Source: CAZQAA01 sp964591255
GTDB taxonomy: Bacteria; Desulfobacterota; DSM-4660; Desulfatiglandales; Desulfatiglandaceae
Length of the DNA stretch: 19,977 bases
NCBI GenBank assembly: GCA_964591255.1
Contig: CAZQAA010000031.1
Coordinates: 1 to 19,977 of the forward strand
Reading direction: 5' to 3'
Positions 14,792 through 19,977 of the stretch are shown here, piece by piece (the first letter of the stretch is position 1; every line of letters starts with the position of its first letter). A program made the position numbers and the translations under genes. Below the pieces are notes generated by a model. It saw nothing but the letters and a program-made list of their open reading frames with translations, was not told where the DNA came from and ran no database searches.

Positions 14792-15898
14792 ATGGCAGGA
14801 GTACCGGACAAGATCCAGACTTGGCAGATGGTGCAGCCTACCTCACGTGATAGAGAAACTGGTGAGGTAACGCCCGGCAAGCTGGAAAAGACAGAAATAC
14901 CTGTGCCGGAACTGAAACCGGGAGAAGTGCTGGTGGAAGTTGCGGGTTGTGGCGTGTGCCACACTGACCTGGGTTATTTTTATGATGGGGTTCCCACTGT
15001 GTCAAAACCCCCACTTGCATTGGGACATGAGATCTCAGGGACTGTTGTGGCCGGGGACGAAAAGATGATCGGCAAAGAGGTCATCATACCGGCTGTTATG
15101 CCATGTCGGAAATGTATACTGTGTAAAACCGGTCGTGGAAACAGGTGCCTGGCCCAGAGTATGCCGGGGAACAGCCTTGGTATTTATGGGGGATTTTCAA
15201 GTCATATCCCAGTGCCGAGCATTGACCTGTGCGAGGTCAATAACAGAGGTGACATCCCGCTTTCTCATTTGGCTGTTGTGGCCGATGCCGCTACAACTCC
15301 TTATCAGGCGGCTAAGAGGGCCGATCTGCAGCCAGGAGACAATGTAGTGGTTGTAGGAATTACAGGTGGGGTTGGCCAGTATATGGGACAGGTCGCCAAG
15401 GCCCTGGGTGCCAAAACGGTAATAGGCATTGCCCGTAATCAGGAAAAGCTGGAAAGGGCGCTTAAGTTTGGGGCCGACTTTGTTATAAATTCCACTGATA
15501 AGGACGCAAGAGCGGTCTCCAAAGAGTTCAAGGGAATTTGCAAGGAAAATGCTCTTCCGAATACCGGGTGGAAGATTTTTGAGGTAACAGGTGTCAAGCC
15601 TGGTCAGGAAATTGCGTTGACACTGCTTGGTTTTACAGGAAAGCTTATTGTGGTCGGCTTCGGCCTGGCCAAGACCGAGTATGCCATAGGCCGTTTGATG
15701 GCCTTTGATGCAGAAATTATCGGCACATGGGGGTGTCTGCCAGAATATTATCCAATTGTTTTAGATATGGTACTCAATGGAAAAATTAATATTGAAAATT
15801 TTGTTGAAACCAGGCCCATGAGTACAATTGCTGAGACATTTGCCGAGGCACATAAAACGCCTCCCATGAAGCGGATTGTTCTGACTCCTGATTTTTAG
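14792..15898 (+). CDS. bamQ: 6-hydroxycyclohex-1-ene-1-carbonyl-CoA dehydrogenase
   Basis: The enzyme (also called Had) oxidises 6-hydroxycyclohex-1-ene-1-carbonyl-CoA to the 6-oxo compound with NAD in anaerobic benzoyl-CoA degradation. The 368-residue protein is a zinc-dependent medium-chain dehydrogenase. Catalytic zinc residues are C56 (GCGVCHTD), H79/E80 (GHE) and probably D165. The structural zinc cysteines are C105, C108, C111 and C119. The Rossmann loop is GITGGVG (189-195). The specific assignment rests on overall resemblance to Had/BamQ (length, N-terminus with WQMVQP) and on the bamA and bamR genes directly downstream. A strong AAGGAGG (14775-14781) precedes the ATG. A plain alcohol dehydrogenase is the alternative, but context makes it unlikely. 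Confidence 0.92.
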   Translation: MAGVPDKIQTWQMVQPTSRDRETGEVTPGKLEKTEIPVPELKPGEVLVEVAGCGVCHTDLGYFYDGVPTVSKPPLALGHEISGTVVAGDEKMIGKEVIIPAVMPCRKCILCKTGRGNRCLAQSMPGNSLGIYGGFSSHIPVPSIDLCEVNNRGDIPLSHLAVVADAATTPYQAAKRADLQPGDNVVVVGITGGVGQYMGQVAKALGAKTVIGIARNQEKLERALKFGADFVINSTDKDARAVSKEFKGICKENALPNTGWKIFEVTGVKPGQEIALTLLGFTGKLIVVGFGLAKTEYAIGRLMAFDAEIIGTWGCLPEYYPIVLDMVLNGKINIENFVETRPMSTIAETFAEAHKTPPMKRIVLTPDF

Positions 15899-15989
15899 TG
15901 AATAAGCTATATATTAAAAAGACTGCTTTGTAAAAAGCCAATAAAAACCAACCAAAAAAACTATTTTAATTTAAAGGAGGACGTGAATT

Positions 15990-17126
15990 ATGGCATTAGA
16001 ATGGATGCCCAGAGAAGACGGGGCAAAGGATCATTTGCTGCATACCGATATCCATTGGGGTACTGAGGCTCCTTGCGTAGTGTACGAGAAGAAACCTCTG
16101 ACGGATCCCAGTGGGAACGTAATGGACGGGCTTTATGTTTCCTGGATCAGATTGAACAACCCCAGGCAATATAATTCCTATACTACAGAGATGGTCAAGG
16201 GCGTTATCGCCGGATTTGAGAATGCCTCTGTAGACAGGAGTGTCGTGGCCGTGGTTTTTACGGGCACAGGTCCATATGCATTCTGTACAGGAGGCAACAC
16301 CAAAGAGTATAGTGAATATTACAGCTCCAGGCCTGATGAATACGGTCAATATATGGAACTTTTTAATCATATGGTGGATTCTATCCTCGCTTGCAAAAAG
16401 CCGGTAATATGCAGGGTTAACGGTATGAGGGTTGCCGGGGGCCAGGAGATAGGCATGGCCGCTGATATAGCCATATCATCAGATTTGGCCATTTTTGGGC
16501 AGGCCGGGCCCAAACATGGTTCAGCACCTGACGGTGGCGCCAGCGATTTTCTGCCATGGTTTTTGAGCATGGAAGATGCCATGTGGAATTGTACTTCTTG
16601 CGAGATGTGGTCTGCCTACAAGATGAAGGCAAAGGGCCTGATCAGCAAGGCGGTGCCTGTATTGAAGATAGACGGGAAATGGATGAGAAACCCAACCGTG
16701 ATTACAGACCAATATGTGAAAGATGGTGAGATCGTATATGGTGAGTCCAAGACCGGCGAGGAGCTGAAAGAGGGAAGGGCTATTTTGAAAGAACATCAGG
16801 CCAATGCCGACTTTGAGCTACTTGATAAAGAGGTGGATAAAACCGTATGGACACTTGCCAATCTCTTCCCCGGATGTCTGATAAAAACTATAGACAGCAT
16901 CCGCGCCAAAAAGAAATTCTTCTGGGATCAGACCAAGAATTATAACAGACACTGGCTTGCTGCTAACATGGGCGGAGAGGCTTTCCTTGGTTTTGGTGCC
17001 TTTAACACAAAGAAGATTACAGGTAAGGATACAATCGACTTCATCAAATTCCGCCAGAATATTGCCAATTGCAGAAGGTGGGATGAAGAGATGTTTGCGG
17101 AAGTACTTGGAACACCACAGAAATAA
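15990..17126 (+). CDS. bamA: 6-oxocyclohex-1-ene-1-carbonyl-CoA hydrolase (ring-opening)
   Basis: BamA (Oah) adds two waters to 6-oxocyclohex-1-ene-1-carbonyl-CoA and opens the alicyclic ring to 3-hydroxypimelyl-CoA. It is the accepted marker of anaerobic aromatic degradation through benzoyl-CoA. The 378-residue crotonase-fold protein has the family's extended N-terminus (MALEWMPREDGAKDH). The oxyanion-hole segments are FCTGGNTKEY (98-107) and NGMRVAGGQEIGMAADIAIS (144-163), followed by QAGPKHGSAPDGG (171-183), characteristic of BamA. The C-terminal extension (250-378) is longer than that of simple enoyl-CoA hydratases. AAAGGAGG sits nine bases before the ATG. The cell interior is the site of action. 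A strong terminator-like hairpin follows 21 bases after the stop. Confidence 0.95.
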   Translation: MALEWMPREDGAKDHLLHTDIHWGTEAPCVVYEKKPLTDPSGNVMDGLYVSWIRLNNPRQYNSYTTEMVKGVIAGFENASVDRSVVAVVFTGTGPYAFCTGGNTKEYSEYYSSRPDEYGQYMELFNHMVDSILACKKPVICRVNGMRVAGGQEIGMAADIAISSDLAIFGQAGPKHGSAPDGGASDFLPWFLSMEDAMWNCTSCEMWSAYKMKAKGLISKAVPVLKIDGKWMRNPTVITDQYVKDGEIVYGESKTGEELKEGRAILKEHQANADFELLDKEVDKTVWTLANLFPGCLIKTIDSIRAKKKFFWDQTKNYNRHWLAANMGGEAFLGFGAFNTKKITGKDTIDFIKFRQNIANCRRWDEEMFAEVLGTPQK

Positions 17127-17147
17127 GGTTTCTTGTGATGTTGTGAC

Positions 17148-17185
17148 TATGACAGGCGAATCTTTTGTTCGCCTGTCATATTTTT
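17148..17185 (+). terminator. Strong hairpin with T-run between bamA and bamR
   Basis: TATGACAGGCGAA (17148-17160) and TTCGCCTGTCATA (17168-17180) are perfect 13-base complements with a 7-base loop, followed by TTTTT and an AT-rich stretch. It has the form of an efficient rho-independent terminator and lies inside an otherwise colinear gene set. It may separate two transcripts, or act as a partial terminator or a 3'-end stabiliser that lowers bamR and gcdB levels relative to bamA. Confidence 0.85.
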
Positions 17186-17223
17186 ATTATGATAACGTAA
17201 TCAAAAAGAGGAGCTGAACAACC

Positions 17224-17991
17224 ATGGGTTACGAGCACATTGAGATTGATATTAAGGATGGGTTAGGGACCATTACCCTTGACAGGCCGCCGGTAAATGT
17301 CTTGAACATAGCCATGATGGAGGAGATTAACGGGGTTTTGAGGGACTGGCAGGGCAAAAATGATCTCAAGATACTGCTGTTTAATGCCAGGGGAAAATGT
17401 TTTTCTGCAGGCGTTGATGTGGGAGAACACATGGGAGATATGGCCCCCAAAATGATTGACGCATTTCACGGAATGTTTCGTCTGATCGCCGGTTTTGAAA
17501 TACCTACAGTAGCTTCGATATTCAGTTCATGTTTGGGTGGTGGATGTGAACTCGCCATTTTTTGTGACATGGTGATTGCAGCGGCGGGGTCAAAACTGGG
17601 TCAGCCCGAGATACAGGTGGGTGTTTTCCCGCCAATTGCGGCCCAGATTATGCCCCGTATTATAGGCCGCAAGGCGGCCATGGACCTGATACTTTCAGGC
17701 AGGGTTATTTCCGCTGATGAGGCCATGCAGATCGGACTGATAAACAAGGTAGTGCCGGACGATGAATTGGAATCCGCCACTGCTAACTTTGTAAAACCGT
17801 ATTTAGGGCTTAGCGCTCAGGTCTTGAGAAAGACAAAAAAGGCGATTATAGCCGGTTTGAGAGATGATTTTGAGCCATCCCTGAATATAATAGAGGACAT
17901 TTATTTAAATGAACTCATGCCGAGTGATGATGCCCAAGAGGGGCTGAAGGCCTTCTTGGAGAAGCGTAAACCTGTGTGGAAAAATAACTAA
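17224..17991 (+). CDS. bamR: Cyclohexa-1,5-diene-1-carbonyl-CoA hydratase
   Basis: BamR (Dch) hydrates the diene made by benzoyl-CoA reductase to 6-hydroxycyclohex-1-ene-1-carbonyl-CoA, the substrate of BamQ. The 255-residue protein is a standard-length crotonase: oxyanion-hole elements FSAGVDVGEH (60-69) and SSCLGGGCELA (101-111), and acid residues E109 and E129 in the positions of the two catalytic glutamates of enoyl-CoA hydratase. The next turn reads GVFPPIAA where ordinary enoyl-CoA hydratases have GxxPGAGG. This supports a specialised hydratase. GAGGAG precedes the ATG. The gene lies after the hairpin that follows bamA and 23 bases before the gcdB-like gene, so it may be expressed with gcdB. 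Confidence 0.9.
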   Translation: MGYEHIEIDIKDGLGTITLDRPPVNVLNIAMMEEINGVLRDWQGKNDLKILLFNARGKCFSAGVDVGEHMGDMAPKMIDAFHGMFRLIAGFEIPTVASIFSSCLGGGCELAIFCDMVIAAAGSKLGQPEIQVGVFPPIAAQIMPRIIGRKAAMDLILSGRVISADEAMQIGLINKVVPDDELESATANFVKPYLGLSAQVLRKTKKAIIAGLRDDFEPSLNIIEDIYLNELMPSDDAQEGLKAFLEKRKPVWKNN

Positions 17992-18014
17992 CAGAAACAG
18001 AAAGGATTGCCAGG

Positions 18015-19157
18015 ATGACTGCCAACGAGATTCTGGACATGCTCAACGGCATTTTTTACACCACGGGTATATTCAATTTCGAGTGGAAGATCATTGTGAT
18101 GTGGTGTGTGGGATGCCTGTTTATGTATCTTGCCATTGCCAAAAAATTTGAACCCCTGTTACTGCTTCCGATAGGGTTTGGGATCTTTATCGTGAATTTT
18201 CCGCTTGTTCCCCTGATGGGATATTCCCATGGGCATGCCCAGCTCCTGCAGGTGTTTTACCATTATGGGCTGGAGTGGGAGGTTATTCCTTGTGTGATTT
18301 TTTTAGGGTTGGGAGCAATGACCGATTTTGGCCCGCTTATTGCCAATCCCAAGACCCTGTTGGTGGGAGCCGGTGCCCAGTTAGGTGTTTTTATTACGTT
18401 TACGGGGACTGTTTTGGCGGGATTTACTCTTAAGGAAGCGGCATCAGTGGGTATTATTGGTGGAGCTGATGGTCCTACAACCATATATCTGACCCAGCAT
18501 CTGGCCCCCCAGTTGTTAGGACCTAATGCCCTGGCTGCATACTCGTATATGGCAATGGTTCCCCTTATTCAACCCCCTATCATGCGGATGATGACCAATG
18601 AAAAAGAAAGGAAGATCCGCATGCGTCAGCTAAGGCCGGTTTCAAAGCAGGAAAAGATCATATTTCCCCTTGTGACGGCAGGGATAATTGCGCTTCTTGT
18701 GCCTTCTGTAATTCCCCTTATGGGGATGTTCATGCTTGGGAATCTGATGAAGGAAAGCGGAGTGGTGGGCAGGCTTACGGATACGGCTCAAGGATCACTT
18801 ATGAATATAGTGACCATATTTCTGGGAATTTCGGTAGGCGCCACCATGCATGCAGACAGATTTTTGAGTTGGAAGCCACTTTTTATTTTCAGTCTGGGTC
18901 TTGTAGATTTTGCGGTTTGTACCATAGGAGGCATACTGACTGTGAAGATAATGAATATTTTCTTAAAGGAGAAGATCAATCCCTTGATAGGCTCGGCAGG
19001 AGTGTCTGCGGTTCCCATGGCGGCACGGGTATCCCAGATGGAGGGTCTGAAATATGACAAGACGAATCATCTTTTGATGCACGCCATGGGGCCCAATCTG
19101 GCGGGAGTCATAGGCTCGGCCGCGGCCGCCGGCATGTTTATCGCCATGTTTGATTAG
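18015..19157 (+). CDS. gcdB: Sodium-translocating decarboxylase beta subunit (GcdB/OadB/MmdB family)
   Basis: This very hydrophobic 380-residue membrane protein is the beta subunit of a biotin-dependent, sodium-pumping acyl-CoA or oxaloacetate decarboxylase. It decarboxylates carboxybiotin on the carrier subunit and exports sodium. Diagnostic segments are GADGPT with the essential Asp (D152) within GIIGGADGPT (146-155), and GVSAVPMAARVSQ (329-341), followed by HAMGPNLAGVIGSAAAAG. About ten membrane segments are visible. Position next to the benzoyl-CoA ring-opening genes favours a glutaconyl-CoA decarboxylase, which would act on the product of glutaryl-CoA oxidation. Methylmalonyl-CoA or oxaloacetate decarboxylase cannot be excluded from this subunit alone. 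The carboxyltransferase subunit is not in the window. Confidence 0.9.
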   Translation: MTANEILDMLNGIFYTTGIFNFEWKIIVMWCVGCLFMYLAIAKKFEPLLLLPIGFGIFIVNFPLVPLMGYSHGHAQLLQVFYHYGLEWEVIPCVIFLGLGAMTDFGPLIANPKTLLVGAGAQLGVFITFTGTVLAGFTLKEAASVGIIGGADGPTTIYLTQHLAPQLLGPNALAAYSYMAMVPLIQPPIMRMMTNEKERKIRMRQLRPVSKQEKIIFPLVTAGIIALLVPSVIPLMGMFMLGNLMKESGVVGRLTDTAQGSLMNIVTIFLGISVGATMHADRFLSWKPLFIFSLGLVDFAVCTIGGILTVKIMNIFLKEKINPLIGSAGVSAVPMAARVSQMEGLKYDKTNHLLMHAMGPNLAGVIGSAAAAGMFIAMFD

Positions 19158-19175
19158 GAGCTGGGGGAGATTAAA

Positions 19176-19646
19176 ATGAAGAAATCTGTAATAATGATTA
19201 TTTTGTTGTTTCTGGTATTGCCCTTTCACTATTTGAATGCCGAGGACTTTCTTGGAGCGCCTGTGATTCCAGGAGCCGAATCTGTGCAGGAAAGTGATGT
19301 CCGGTTGGAATTAAAGACGGGTTTATCACACGATGATACAGTCGGATTTTATAAAAAGTCATTGGAAAGGTGTAAGGATATCAGATTCCGTGAGTGGAAA
19401 GACGCCACTTATATAGAAGACGACGGGAATCGCCCGTGGCATTCCATTACCATCTCAAAACTGGATAAGGAGGGGACCACCATTGTAATAATAAAGGACA
19501 ACTGGACCTGGATCATAGGGACCCTTATCCTGAGATTTGTGGGGGTTTTCATAGTCCTGCTGGTACTCTATCTGGGAATGGCCGTTTCAGGAAGGATTAC
19601 CGCCTCTTTCGTAAAAAGGGCAGAGATGAAAAAGTCCGCTGGTTAG
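19176..19646 (+). CDS. Secreted-domain protein with C-terminal OadG-like membrane segment
   Basis: The 156-residue protein has a signal peptide (1-22, cleavage after LNA). An extracytoplasmic domain follows (about 23-108), containing GAPVIPGAE, FYKKSLE, IEDDGN and WHSITISK. One membrane segment (112-138) precedes a short basic cytoplasmic tail. The membrane part (RFVGVFIVLLVLYLGMAVSG) resembles the OadG/gamma or delta small subunit that holds together sodium-pumping decarboxylases. It begins 18 bases after the gcdB stop with a strong GGGGGAG site, which fits that role. The large periplasmic domain is not part of standard OadG proteins, so it may be a lineage-specific accessory subunit. Alternatively it is an unrelated membrane-anchored protein. 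Confidence 0.7.
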   Translation: MKKSVIMIILLFLVLPFHYLNAEDFLGAPVIPGAESVQESDVRLELKTGLSHDDTVGFYKKSLERCKDIRFREWKDATYIEDDGNRPWHSITISKLDKEGTTIVIIKDNWTWIIGTLILRFVGVFIVLLVLYLGMAVSGRITASFVKRAEMKKSAG

Positions 19647-19670
19647 AAAGCACACAACCTGTTTTTTGTA

Positions 19671-19707
19671 AAAAGCCTCTTTCCGATCAAGGAAAGAGGC
19701 TTTTTTT
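19671..19707. terminator. Strong bidirectional terminator between convergent genes
   Basis: AAAAGCCTCTTTCC (19671-19684) and GGAAAGAGGCTTTT (19691-19704) are perfect 14-base complements with a 6-base loop, bordered by an A-run on the left and seven T on the right. It would end transcription of the gcdB operon on the plus strand, and of the biotin carrier gene on the minus strand. Confidence 0.93.
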
Positions 19708-19734
19708 GCTTTCATGATTTTAGATATCCAAGTA

Positions 19735-19947
19735 TTACTCAATCACTATCATGACTGTCTCCGCTTCCACGGCATCGCCCTTTTTGCATTTTACATCTGC
19801 AACCGTACCGGATGCATTGGCGACTATAGGAAGTTCCATTTTCATAGCCTCTATAATAACAATTTCATCTCCCTCGGCTACGGAATCGCCGGGTTTTACT
19901 TTTACATCGAGCACCTTTCCACCCATAGGAGCAACCACTTCAGCCAC
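19735..19947 (-). CDS. Biotin carboxyl carrier protein (biotinyl-lipoyl domain)
   Basis: From the GTG at 19945-19947 this is a 70-residue single biotinyl domain: VAPMGGKVLDVKVKPGD, the biotinylation site EAMKMELP (Lys36), and the closing hairpin ASGTVADVKCKKGDAVE. It carries carboxybiotin between a carboxyltransferase and a membrane decarboxylase or a carboxylase. The frame can be extended six codons upstream to a TTG (19965), but those codons include the ribosome site itself. AAGGAGG lies eight bases before the GTG, which decides the start. It converges on the gcdB operon. A TGA just upstream at 19971-19973 may end a preceding gene such as the carboxyltransferase, which is outside the window. 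It may instead belong to an acyl-CoA or pyruvate carboxylase. Confidence 0.88.
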   Translation of the reverse strand: MAEVVAPMGGKVLDVKVKPGDSVAEGDEIVIIEAMKMELPIVANASGTVADVKCKKGDAVEAETVMIVIE

Positions 19948-19977
19948 AATACATACCTCCTTCAATTATCATAGTTT

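Overview
The window (about 20 kb, moderate GC) looks like the chromosome of an obligately anaerobic, aromatic-degrading member of the Desulfobacterota (former Deltaproteobacteria), either a sulfate reducer or a Syntrophus-like syntroph. This is an inference. It rests on a set of genes for the lower benzoyl-CoA ring-opening pathway, a membrane subunit of a sodium-pumping acyl-CoA decarboxylase, a two-gene SufC-SufB system of the kind found in anaerobes, and several Cys-rich or HEAT-repeat proteins of the sort common in sulfate reducers. No rRNA, tRNA, CRISPR array, transposase or phage gene was seen.

Left part (1-8.5 kb): the 3' part of a Cys-containing protein of unknown function; thiamine-monophosphate kinase ThiL on the minus strand; a winged-helix plus nucleotidyltransferase-like protein; and a GalE-like NAD-dependent sugar epimerase that ends in a likely terminator. 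A minus-strand operon follows, reading PcaD-like alpha/beta hydrolase, SufC, SufB. Next comes a minus-strand RimK-like ATP-grasp protein, divergent from a zinc-ribbon (FmdB-type) gene that is translationally coupled to an 89-residue protein. The fmdB gene has one of the clearest sigma70-type promoters in the window.

Middle (8.5-13.6 kb): a tight plus-strand group encodes a zinc-ribbon/HEAT-repeat protein, a 398-residue protein with a faint kinase-like pattern, and a 59-residue protein. It is convergent with two minus-strand GT4-type glycosyltransferases that look like paralogues of each other.

Right part (13.7-19.98 kb): a 356-base intergenic region carries a TTGACA/TAGATT promoter followed by a perfect 22-base palindrome, which is probably an operator. 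It leads into SDR dehydrogenase, had/bamQ (6-hydroxycyclohex-1-ene-1-carbonyl-CoA dehydrogenase), oah/bamA (6-oxocyclohex-1-ene-1-carbonyl-CoA hydrolase), dch/bamR (cyclohexa-1,5-diene-1-carbonyl-CoA hydratase), gcdB-like decarboxylase beta subunit, and a secreted-domain/OadG-like membrane protein. A strong hairpin terminator lies inside the cluster between bamA and bamR. A second, bidirectional terminator separates the cluster from a convergent biotin carrier protein gene at the right edge.

Together the bam genes would take cyclohexadienoyl-CoA to 3-hydroxypimelyl-CoA. The SDR may act in the following beta-oxidation. The GcdB-type subunit, the OadG-like protein and the biotin carrier would belong to a glutaconyl-CoA decarboxylase that recovers energy from the pathway as a sodium gradient. 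The benzoyl-CoA reductase and the carboxyltransferase subunit are not in the window.
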